Part shown: one piece after another, positions 23,087 through 37,345 of the stretch
How the letters are laid out: each line of letters opens with the position of its first letter
Numbering within the stretch: position 1 is the first letter of the stretch
The notes under the pieces: model-generated
Told to the model about the DNA's origin: nothing
Seen by the model: the letters and a program-made list of their open reading frames with translations, nothing else
Databases searched by the model: none
Program-made: the position numbers and the translations under genes
Assembly (NCBI RefSeq): GCF_030247185.1
Contig: NC_080570.1
Location: 123,181,340-123,245,339 of the forward strand
Length of the DNA: 64,000 nucleotides
Source: Malaya genurostris
Taxonomy: Eukaryota > Arthropoda > Insecta > Diptera > Culicidae
Direction: 5' to 3'

Positions 23087-24435
23087 CAAGATGCCATTTA
23101 TACAGATTTATCTGTATTATACAGATTTAATACAGAGTACAGATTTTATACAGATTTCCTAAATTTAATACAGATTTATACAGATCTCACAAAAAGTAAG
23201 AAAGAAAAAATAAAACTTTTCCGTCTAAGCTATGTTTTAGTATTTGATTCCAGTGATGAAATAAAAGTCTTTCAATCAACGGACAAATCACAAATTAATA
23301 TAGAAATCTGTTGTGAACTACATATATGTTATAATTTGAATCCAATTTGAACTGATATTCAAAGAAGTAATTGCATCATGAAATTTTACTGTCAAACTGA
23401 GAGTTGTACACGCTCTTTGAACATAACTCATGGTTTGAGTTGCGATTACTCAAATTCATAAACTGGAACAATATGTCAAAATTTGAGTATGGATTTGAGT
23501 AAAGTAAACTCATTGCCATAAGTTCTCTCGCATTTATTCATAGATTAAAGTAAGCGTTGAGTTTTTAAACATTTGAGTGAAAAAAATACTTCCTGCAGTT
23601 CAGAGCATTTTCATTCTCGGAATATTTCTATCGAAATAAAAAATGCAAGAATACGTCGTTTTCTATTGCCGTTTCTAGATCCGATTTTGAAAACATGAAT
23701 GAACGTCAATCATCGATGTTTTATGGTTTCAATTATGCTTAGTGAAAAGCGCAACATAACGATATCAAAATAATTCAATTTTGACTCCAACCCGTTCAAA
23801 AGGAAACGGGTTTGAATCACTATTTTGCGCATTCAAAAGAGAGAAGAATAACTTTATATATGGGAATAACGAAGAAAAGTTTCTTCATTTTGAGAGCAAG
23901 CAACTCAAATTTTAAGTTGAACTTACTCTTATTTGGAACAAAATATTTTTTTCTTATTTTGAGTAAAAATTACTCAAGTTTTGACAATTTCGTCCCATAA
24001 CTCAAAAATAAGTAGATATGTGATACCTCAAGTTTAGAGTACGTGCACTTTTTTATGAATTTGAGTGATGTGTCACTCAATTTTGAGTTATGTTCAATGA
24101 GGGTGTATGACCCGACTTGACGTTGCGTATTGGGCGTTGAAATTCCATGTCAAATTATGAAGTCAACAATTTCAAACTAGATAAATATATGAAATTACAA
24201 TACAATTGTTGTGGATAAAAAAATAAAAAATAAACTATGAAATTTCGTCGTTGAATATTCTTGTGAGCGCAGCAATGACTGATAGAATCTACCTACCTAC
24301 AACCACAATCTATTGAAATAACATCTTTTGGCATCATTTTGTTGTAAGAATTTCATTTTATTAGTGAATACAGATTAATACAGATTTTTTATACATAGCA
24401 ATACAGATTTTCTATGAAAATATCTGGAATCTCTG
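23087..24435. repeat. AT-rich repeat with ATACAGATTT ends, hosting another element
   Basis: The left end CAAGATGCCATTTATACAGA and the right end, reversed, CAGAGATTCCAGATATTTTC resemble the short hAT MITEs near 54 kb and 58 kb in carrying a GATNCCA terminus and repeated ACAGATTT. No clear 8-bp duplication was found, so the boundaries are uncertain. Its interior holds the TA-flanked element at 23409-24105. Confidence 0.5.
23409..24105. mobile_element. Terminal-inverted-repeat element with TA flanks, ~700 bp
   Basis: The left end CACGCTCTTTGAACATAACTCA and the right end TGAGTTATGTTCAATGAGGGTG are inverted repeats with two or three mismatches, and both are flanked by TA (23407-23408 and 24106-24107). 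The interior is studded with TTTGAGT/ACTCAAA words. It has no convincing transposase, so a non-autonomous Tc1/mariner-type element is the best guess. Confidence 0.65.
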
Positions 24436-24440
24436 CTTTT

Positions 24441-26164
24441 GAGTAACTTTAAAACCATATACGATGACTTTCAGTTTGACGAATATGTTTCCAAAACTTT
24501 GTAATATATAAATTTAAACCATTCAAAATAGAATCCATTATCATTAAAAATCGCAATGCGCTTTAACTAGAATAAGTTTTTAGTTTTTTGATGTGGGGCA
24601 TCAACCATCATCTCTATGTTTGTATTTATTATGTGAACCTTAAAATTGTTTCTGTTTAATATAATTGTGATTGATCGTGTAATTTATTTTTACTTCTGCA
24701 GACTCCGTTCAAATTGGGGAAAAAAATTTCAAATTCTGTTTGGGACAAACAATAATCAAACGATTGTGTAAAAGAGAATGAAACATCTGCACGTTTTTTT
24801 TTAGTGTTTTTGTCAATGTGTGCAACCGTCAAACAAAACCAAATGAATACCACTTCCCGATACAGTGAACTGCCTAACGGAGTACGGTGCGATGTACGGC
24901 ATCATAAATCGGGTCATCCTCAACGTGCAACAAATGGTACTCCAGAAACGGCACGGATTGTTGCTATAAAGCAGCCGATTTTTGTTTCAAATTTATGAAC
25001 ACAATTTATTACGTGTTCTGAATGTAAGGCTCAATAAGGTGGCATTATTTTGGGTTTCCGTTTTCATTGGTTGTGCGTAACATCCATCCGAAGCACCACA
25101 ATGTACTCGGCAGCGGCACATAAACTGTATGCGTTGTAGTCGCTGTAATCGTGAGAATTACAGTGAAAATCACTTGTCCGTACGTTTAACGATGGTATGA
25201 ATTTTACTGCGACTGAGTGTCACGCGGCTTTCCGAGCCAGGTGTGAGGGGTTTTATTTTGCCCATTAAGGATAGCATGTAAAACTCTCACCGGAGAAGCA
25301 CCCTGGTGAGACAATGGTGAAACTCGTTTACCTCATTGATCGAACCGAGCACTGGGATCTTGTTGGAAAGTTAATATTTCTCAAATTATGATGTGAGCTT
25401 TCAAAATGTCGTGGCAATGTACTTGTACTTTGTGCTAATATTTCCGTTTGGGTTCTTCAAGGTAATATTACAGAAAGGTTAAAGTAAACAATGTGCAATA
25501 TCTCTGTTAAAGTGATGGAGAAATTCGAGTTGAACGCACCAGTGTTCATTTTTACTTTGAATCAGTGCATTGAACAAAGATAGCAGATCTCAGAAATTAC
25601 TGTCACTCTCAGCTTCGCTTGCAAACTATGATAACGAAATCCATGTCCAGTCAATGACATAAGCGGGACAGTAGTTTTGAAATTGTGTTTTTTCTTTCAT
25701 TTGCCCTTTCAGTCATTTGCAGTTTTCAGTGAAAATCCCATAGTATGTAGTGTCGATATTCAACCAAAGCTGTGAGAATTTAAAACGACAGAAAAAGGTT
25801 TCACAATAAGTTTTAACTGTTGGTGCTCGAGTTTGTAGTAGTTTTGGTTTCCAAAGAAGCTCTGGGATGTAATTACTTTGATTTTCATATTCTAGTCCCT
25901 TTTTATAGCCAAGCGTCACAGATTTTCAATACATCGATGGAAGAATGAGAATTGAAATTCTACTGTTGCTACCTGAAGACGTTAGTTAGGTTTCGTCTTG
26001 TCACAGAGGAAAGAGTGACGTTGGCAATTATGCTCTCTCATTTTTTCAATGAGAAACGAAAATGCTTCGTCTCTCTTCGTCTGTTCTGGTGTCTGTTCGA
26101 GAATGCGTGACAATTTTAAGCTCTGATCTTCTGGATAACATGTAATAATTCCATTCAATACGTA
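24441..26164. other. No recognisable gene
   Basis: Short antiparallel open frames only (for example 24804-24998 and 25713-25919), none with a recognisable motif. No repeat shared with the rest of the window was noticed. Confidence 0.4.
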
Positions 26165-29855
<3,691 letters not shown>

Positions 29856-32807
29856 AATGCCTAATCCAGTTAAAGTTACAAAATTCATAGAGAAAATGTC
29901 GTATAGTGTTCATATCACAACCGGATAGCAGTTAATTGTTATTTTAAATATTGGTTGAAGTCACCATGAAAAACACAAACATTCATTTCAGCAAAATTGC
30001 ATAATAAGTTCAATGTCTGTAAAACCCACCAGCAACAGTCAACTTCATGGGAGTACTTGTTTAGCTGGATTTTGTATCAGTGCAATATGCGAAGAATACG
30101 GTTGTCTTGTACAAAGCCAACGGAGTCAAATAAAAGAAAAAAGAAGATAGAATGATTCGAACGAACGAATTTCGAGCCAAGTGTAGTAATATTCTGACAT
30201 TGGAAGGCCTTTTAAACATGGTAGACTGGAGCAAGAGTACCTGAAGAGAGAATGATCTTCTTTCTTCCAGGACTTCTTCTCTGGAAGTATTACAAAAATT
30301 TGAGTCAAAATCCTTCCATTTTGAAATCGACAATGGAATTTTTTTACATGAAATTCACTAGATTTTTGTATCGACATTTAGAACTGCGACAACATGACTG
30401 CACAAAGCATTCGTATTTTTCATTTATCCTTTCGGTGCATTTGAGTGCAAAATCAAATGGAATTAATTATCGCTGGAAGCTGTACCGATGAGAAGGGGGC
30501 AAAATGGTGGCTAATGCTTTTGTTCGTAAAAAAATTGATCCTGGTTAAGTTGAGGGTAGTGTTCCGCGAGCGAATCAACGGCGGTCAGATCAATGCAAAA
30601 TAAATCGCGTAAATCACAATCCAACCGAACGCGAACCGCAATCCGAACTCAAAGCGTAATTTCAATTATTTATTTGTCAAATCAGAACTATCAGAACATT
30701 CATAAACAGGCACCCGCCTCGTTTCCCGTTTCCCGGCTAATTCAAACCGGCTGACGCGAAAACGAATTCGAACTGGGCGAAACATTTCCTGACAGAATTT
30801 GAATTAGATTTCCATCCGATCGGGTTAGAATAAAGCGAGGTTCTGAAAAGGCTGAACATTTTATGACAGTGCGGGAATTAGATTTATGACGAGTTGCGTT
30901 CGCAATTTCGTTCGATGCTCGGGCGGATTTCCGCTTTTCTAACGGAACGCAATGAACGCAGTGGTGGTTCTTGATTAAATCTTGGTCCGAACATTTTTAT
31001 TTTGGAAAGCGATCGAACATAAAATTTCTTAGTAATCCCGTTCGCATCTGGTTTCGGAATCCATGGCTCTATTGGAATTGTTTCCGCTTTCTGGCATCAA
31101 AATAAAGTTTTACTTCAATTCGAAATGCGTTGGTGATTGAAACTTGTGTCAGTCTAATGTAAAATTCAATACTTCAAGCCGGAGTTTCGACACACAAGGG
31201 TACCGGGATGAAAATTATTTAACATGTCGAGGGTATGAAAAATGAGTTGGAAAACGAAAACAAAATTAAATTGAAAATAATTCGCACGTTCAGGTTATTT
31301 AAGTCCCGGTATCCCAGCTGGACAATCGGAGCTTTTTCAGCCGGAACAAACGAGTTTATGACAATTAGCTTAAAACGATTCTCGTACGAACAAAAGCGTT
31401 TTTCATGGCCCATTAGTTTCGAAATGGCTGACAGGGGAGACAGAGGAACTCCGGTGAAAACATGAGCAGAGGAACAAAAAAAAATCTGAACGGTAACATA
31501 AAAGTTTCTACATTTCAATTAAATTTGCGTCATCCACGCTCCGGTCGCTGCTGGTGCTGCGTTTGATGGCAAATCCCGTTTGGAAATCCTGGTTGTCTTG
31601 TTCTTGTATTTATCAGCCGAGTTTTTTTTCCCGAGCAACTGGGGACTGCGGCAGGTCGGCTTCGCAAAGAATAAATTTAATTTCGAAAGCCTTGAGGATT
31701 CGAGTGTCGGCCTGCTTTACATTTTTACTCATTCAAATTCTCATTCACTCTGCACAAAACGAAAAAAAAAACCGTTTCATATGATATTATCTCCGTGGGA
31801 GTAGTGTTGAACATTTTTTTCTTGCTACATTTAGTCGACTTTTCATCAACTGCTGACCGTTTTGATGACCGCAGAAGCTTTTATCAACCATCAGGCTTCC
31901 GAGTTCTGCGTCCGGACGAGAACCGACGATGTCGGCCGCATCCGTAGTACGTCGAAATTATTCCAGTAAGGGGTTTCTGAAGTAGAAACTTTATCTCATA
32001 ATTAAACCACTTTGCGCTAGTGGGTTGTTGGTGCTCTCTATGCTGCTTTAGGTACAACTCGGTTATATTTGGTTTGACTTTAGTAGTTTTTGAAGTGTCT
32101 TTTATGGAGCAACTCATTTTCTGCTATCCTCGTCTAGTTTTATTCGTACGTCATTGTGTGAACTGACTTGTACCGTATCAGAATGGCTAAATACTGTAAT
32201 TTGGGACCATCTTATGTAACCAGCGAAAGAACACAATTGAATTTCTAGACAGCTATTTACGTTAGCGAAAAGTAAAAAATGTCCTCAGACATTTTCTCTG
32301 AAAGGATCACATGTGACCGGCCGTTGTCGTGACGAAAAATCGCGGATTTTCGTGCCTCATAATTACGTTTTAAACGTGATACTGAAAACAACTTACAATC
32401 TTCTCAATTTGTTTAGTGAAACAAGTAAAGAAATCAATCTAACAGGTGAAAAGTTGTAACCTAATCAAATCTGGAATAATTTCGTAATGCTCTGAAATTT
32501 TGAAAATGCATTCAGGTATGGTAAATAAAGACGGAGTCCTTCGTCAAAATCTGTATTCAATAATAAAACGAAATGTTCACAATAAATAATGTTAAGAGTG
32601 TGTTATTCCCACATATTATGGTTTTAGAAAGAAAAATTCATTCTTCATATCTTACAGCAGTGTTTTCGGAGAAAATGATATAACGGAAACAGGTGCGTAC
32701 CCAGAAAAATTTTCCGGAGAGGGTTTCAGAACATGATGATTAATTTCCATACGCATGAAAATTTGTATACAATTTCTTGAAATTTTTTTGGATAAAGTCG
32801 TTTGTTG
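29856..32807. other. No recognisable gene
   Basis: Contains only short open frames without motifs. The 30540-31520 part is somewhat less AT-rich and has no repeat shared with the rest of the window that I noticed, so it may be host single-copy sequence. Confidence 0.4.
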
Positions 32808-33036
32808 AAAAAGGTGAGTGGGTAATATCAGAGACATAACTGGATGTCGTGAATACGAAAACAACTGACATGTTTCTTAACACTTCCGAATATCAATTAG
32901 TTGATCAATTGTATGATATTGTATGTAGAATTTGAAACGATGCACCTAAACTAAAGTACAGATTAGTTACATTTAACATTCTGAAACACAAATATTATGA
33001 AATAACCAGTATAGTTCTTTAGAATTAAATAATGGT

Positions 33037-33052
33037 GGCTCTGAAAAGAACC
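33037..33052 (-). terminator. Histone-mRNA-type 3' stem-loop
   Basis: The minus strand reads AAAAGGTTCTTTTCAGAGCCACCA. The 16-nt core GGTTCTTTTCAGAGCC has a 6-bp stem (one G-U pair) and a 4-nt loop, as in metazoan replication-dependent histone mRNAs, and the AAAA and ACCA flanks fit the known consensus. About 15 nt downstream is TCTAAAGAACTA, placed like a U7-pairing downstream element. A homologous copy lies at 61789-61804. Confidence 0.6.
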
Positions 33053-33425
33053 TTTTATGAAAGCGTTTGTGATGGAGAGTGATGAGTTGAATTCGAATTC
33101 CGATGGATGCCGCTGACTTCCGTCATCTAATTCCAGGCTGAACTTTTGTCGTGGGAGCGATACTGATATGGTTGGTGTAGGTGTAGCGTTCACAACCGAT
33201 TATAATCTTCCAATAAAGAAAACATTAATTCACTGGGTTGATCAATGACACAATAGGCCTAATTTATTGAACGAAACTGTCAATATTCTATTGGGATTCG
33301 TTTCTAGCATTCAGGAGGGTCAAATTGCGACATTAAACTCTGGAACATTTTTCGCAAAAACAAAGAAGGCTTCACTTGATCTCGATTACTGTGAATTTCA
33401 CATAGCGAAAAGTGAACAAATCTAA

Positions 33426-33697
33426 TGTCGTTTTCGTTTTTAAATTGCACTACACTGGTGTAGCGAAAGCTGCACTGAAACCGTTCGTTTTTACCAATTG
33501 CACTACACCAGTGCTACACTTTTTCTGCACCGATACCACTGGTGTAGCACTCATCAAAAGTTTGGTGTAGCCCTGCGCAATGGAATCGTTTATTGTAGTC
33601 AATGGTTACTGTTTATGTTTTCGTCATTTTTGTTCGTTTATTCATGCCTCAGTGTAGCACTGCACCGGTGTAGTGCAAATTAAAAACGAAAACGCCA
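33426..33697. mobile_element. 272-bp MITE (PIF/Harbinger-like), copy 2
   Basis: Same length and orientation as the element at 21049-21320, about 97 percent identical, with termini TGTCGTTTTCGTTTTTAA and the reverse of TGGCGTTTTCGTTTTTAA. The 3-bp flanks are TAA (33423-33425 and 33698-33700). It interrupts repeat U, whose sequence continues on either side. Confidence 0.85.
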
Positions 33698-35924
33698 TAA
33701 CCAAACTGTTCTAGATTTGAACTAAACTGAGGATATTTACCTTCGATTTGCGAAGAGCAAATTATAATAGTTCTTTAGAAATCTTTTGAGCAATTAGAAC
33801 GGCTGATTTTGTGTAATGCTCTCCACCGTTGTTTTATCATCAATGCAAATGACTGGCAATTGTGACGTAATCGCTCTTGTCGGAAGCGAAACTAGCTTTG
33901 CAAACGACACAAAATACATCTGCTCGCAGTGGCGATAGAATCCAAACTAATGCAATTTTTGTTGAGAGATATGTTTTTACCCGATTTCGTTTGTAGCTTT
34001 TCCACTAATGGGCGGTCTTAACGGCTATAAAAGTAGCTGCATACAGAATTTTATTGTCGATTATTTCATTTCGGATTTGCATTTCATTGAAAGAAACTAT
34101 CAGGATGCTGTATGGGATTCATCCATGCCTTTCAAAAGGACCAAATTGTGGAACTCACTACGATATTAAGCACTATTCGGAACATTTTCCTCGAGCGATT
34201 TGTACAGCAGCAGATATTTCCTCTTCCTCAGAACGCGTTCTGATTGGCTGGTTTTGACATGGGTCAAATGAGACAGGTTTTTCAATAGTTTACTATTGAA
34301 ATACTTCAATGCTTTTGCTATACACGTTTAAGTTGAGAAATTTCGATTCTATTGGTAGTTAGATTATATAAATCCTTTCACAGATCACTGAGCTATGAGC
34401 TTTCAAAATACGAGAAAGGCAAACGCGCCTTATCCTCTTTGATACTCGTTCATACCAATCATTTCAGAAAAGTTGAATTTTGAATTATTTGAGATTATAT
34501 CACACAACTGAAAATTTTATCATAAACTTGTGATCATATTTCCGATGGCGTGAAGCGAAAATTATGTTTATTCGTTAGATACAACCTAGGACAGGACCTG
34601 ACAATTGTTAATCCACTTTTAGGACCAATTTCGGACCAGCTCGTGATTGGTTGAAATTGACATAAACAAATACTCGATTTTGAAGTTTGTGTTACTGCAG
34701 GGTAGAATGAAAGTGTTGTCAGTTATCTGTAATCGTCTGTTCTTTTTAATGAGTGACAAATTCCGATAAATCCCGTGATTCGATTAAAATGGATTCGGTT
34801 CTGTGTAAGAAGTGACGAAGAGGTTCCGTTCTTTAAAATAAAACCGAGTAACAGATTATGTAGTGTAGGTTTTTTTGGAATGTTATATTGTGTGGATGTC
34901 TATTATTCTTCTGTTGATCAAACAAATAAGCAACAAAAATGATTTTAGAATAACGAAAAATATATCCAAACAGATCCATTTCCCCGATGGAAAAATCGAT
35001 GCTAATGGAATTGTAAATCCTCCCACCCGATCAAATGAAAAGCCTATTTCTTCTGCAAATACCGAAGATCTTTTTATTGAAAATCTTCGACTCAAGCAGG
35101 AGATTGCAAAGATTAAGAGGTATGATGACGTTTTAAAAATGTAGTTCAAAACTATTTTTTTACTCTAGGACTGCATTCCGATGGAAAAACCGCTATATTC
35201 ACTTATATATGAAAATGAAGACAACAATGAAATCTCAGCCATTACCTGCAGAAAGTTGGTTGTTCAGGCAAGATCAGATGAAACTGTTATCCGGGAAAGT
35301 TAAAAAAGTTAAGAAGTGGGATCCGGAAACTATAATTGAGTGTCTTCAAATTCGTTTTTGTTGTCAGGGTGGGTACGATAGACTCATTGAGAGAGGATTT
35401 CCCTTTCCTTCGACTCTCACTTTGCTACGGCGCCTTGAAAACATTAGCTTTTCTCCTGGTATGTCAATATTATATCATATCGATTTTTGTCGTGAATACG
35501 ACTTACTTTACTATGGGGCGCCTTTTCAAAATTTACCCTCTGAGAGAGTGATAAGTTTTTGATCGTGAATATCTCCTGTTGTATCTAATGAATCAACATA
35601 ATTCTTGCAACATGCCATCGGAAATATGATCACAATTTTATGATAAAATTTTCAGTTGTGTGACATAATCTCAAATAGTTCAAAATTAAACTTTTCTTAA
35701 ATGTTTGGTACAAACGAGTGTCAAAGAGGATAATTCATAAGGCGCGTTTGCCTTTCTCGTATTTTGGAAGCTCATAGCTCACTGATCTGTAGAAGGATTT
35801 ATATAATCTAACTACCAATAGAATCGAAAATTTTCAACTTGAACGTGTATTGCAACAACATTGAAGTTTTTCAATAGTACACTATTGAAAAACCTGTTTG
35901 ATTTAACCCATGACAGCACCAGCC

Positions 35925-35973
35925 AATCAGAACGCGAGATGTCTGCATCGATACAAGAGCATCCATATAAAAG
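35925..35973 (+). promoter_or_regulatory. CCAAT and TATA motifs of repeat U (copy 2)
   Basis: CCAATCAGAACGCG starts at 35925 and ATATAAAAG lies at 35965-35973, a spacing of about 40 bp typical of histone-gene promoters. The phrase AAGAGCATCCATATAAAAGT recurs unchanged near 59840-59859 in copy 3. The CCAATCAGAACGCG block also occurs in copy 1 and again at 37496. Promoter activity is inferred, not shown. Confidence 0.5.
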
Positions 35974-36155
35974 TTGAGTGCTTCATTTTTCCTACCATTT
36001 GCTGAGCATCTGTTCCCGAAACAAGACACACGAGAGTAACATCGTGGACCTGTCGTCTCACTGTTTCCCGTTCTGCGTACAGGAAAGGAATTCTAACAAA
36101 GGTGATGTGAAAAATAGCATTTAAGTTAAAGCAGCTACTCTGAACGTACGGAACG

Positions 36156-36252
36156 ATGACAGCGAAAACCGGGTGAAAGGAAGCCGAAAAATTCCAGCAA
36201 GCAAGGCCCATTCAAATAGCACTTTTAAGTGCTAAAAATAATCATAAAGAAC
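36156..36252 (+). pseudogene. Possible histone H2B 5' remnant followed by stem-loop
   Basis: From the ATG at 36156 the codons read M-T-A-K-T, then after one base of slippage G-K-E-A-E-K, and after another S-S-K. This parallels the conserved insect H2B start (M-A-P-K-T-S-G-K-A-A-K-K-S-x-K). It breaks off near 36200. A stem-loop, TAGCACTTTTAAGTGCTA (36217-36234), follows at once and has the same layout as the histone stem-loop (5-nt arm, TTTTNA, 5-nt arm). ATAAAGAACT lies at 36244-36252, as downstream of the other stem-loops. Most of the H2B coding region would be deleted. The match is short, so this is tentative. Confidence 0.35.
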
Positions 36253-36267
36253 TAGTTGAATTTTGTC

Positions 36268-36325
36268 GCTTTCCTACCATTTTCCGAGCAACTATTACCG
36301 AAACAAGGCACACACGAGAAGTTAA
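36268..36325 (+). repeat. Duplicated leader-like segment
   Basis: TTTCCTACCATTTTCCGAGC with the following CCGAAACAAGGCACACACGAG repeats, with a few changes, the segment just downstream of the TATA motif at about 35985-36032. The spacing suggests two successive transcription-unit leaders, one before and one after the H2B-like remnant. Confidence 0.5.
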
Positions 36326-37202
36326 ATTAATTTGCACCGTCACTAACACATTCAATTACGAACGGCAATGCGAAAGTAGAAGTGATGATGTTGAATACAT
36401 CTTTATACTAGTATACAAATATGCCGTGCGAAAGAGTTGCCACGTACAGATCAATATGTATTTTTTGTCGTGAATTCTTTAGGATGGGGCGCTTTTTGGT
36501 CGTGATATCTAACACATTCAATTACGACAGTAACGCTGTTTCGCAATCCGAAAAAGAAAATTTTGTGCTAGAAACATCTTTATACAAGTATAGTCCAATC
36601 AACGTGCGAATGTGTTGGTGTGGCTATTCTCAGCAGTTGAAAGGTTAATGCTAGTGTGAGTATGTCGAAATAACCCAGTGAATTTTGTCGAGCCGCATCA
36701 TGTCAATTATTGGAGACATATATGCAATAAAAAACACTGCAATGTCAAGAGAACAGTTGAGAAAGACATAAAATCGTTCATGAAACTGTATATCATGTAA
36801 TGGAACTGTCTTCTACTTGGTTCATTAGTTCATAGCTTACAAAATTCTATATGCATTTTTCGCAGTGTATGATTATGAGTCTAAAATGTTTTACCTCAGT
36901 GTAAAATTGAACCCACAACAAACTTTGACTTCGGTTCGCACACATTCTAATTTCGTATATGAATAGATCTGCGCACTCTGCAGTGGTGTGAGTAACTGAG
37001 ACGTCAAATTGCTCAATGGGTGTCTCGAAATATGCCGTGCGAAATAGGGTTGCCACATATACAGATTAATCTGTATTTTACTTCTCCTGAACAATACAGA
37101 CTTAAATGTTGCGAAAAGAAAATAAATCTTAACACCGTACCCTCTAAGAGAGAAAGAGAGATAAGTTTTTAACTTGAGTAATTAATACATAGTGCTGAAC
37201 TC

Positions 37203-37345
37203 CAGCGTTGCCAGGTTGCCAGATTTATCTGGCAAATGCCAGATTTTTCTCGCTTCGCCACACACTCAAACTCACCAGATCTTTTACCAGATTTTCCAAA
37301 TTTTCCCAGATTTTCCAAATTTTCCTAGATTTTTTCCTAGAGCTC
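37203..37345. repeat. hAT-MITE-like fragment with short tandem CCAGATTTTCC words
   Basis: Begins CAGCGTTGCCAGGTTGCCAG, the terminus seen at 52815, and continues with CCAGATTTTCCAAATTTTC in about three tandem units (37275-37340). A related start, AGGGTTGCCACATATACAGA, lies at 37046. Right ends and duplications were not identified. Confidence 0.5.

Larger units (their letters stand above)
32808..34585 (-). mobile_element. Dispersed repeat U, copy 1 (main part; remainder at 40407-40512)
   Basis: On the minus strand this is a copy of a repeat that also occurs at 35483-38183 and 59438-62026. It ends near 32808 with the conserved TCGTATTCACGACATCCAG and ACATTACCCACCCGCC-type tail. It contains a histone-type stem-loop (33037-33052), octamer words ATGCAAAT (33843-33850) and ATTTGCAT (34075-34082), a TATA-like box (34024-34033, plus strand), and a CCAATCAGAACGCG block near 34237. 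Its start is displaced to 40407-40512 by the P element. A 272-bp MITE lies inside it. Function is unknown; see findings for the histone-gene interpretation. Confidence 0.75.

Noticed and set aside
34883..35149. Minus-strand 88-codon frame over the P element
   Set aside because: Shadow of the THAP and coiled-coil exon on the plus strand.
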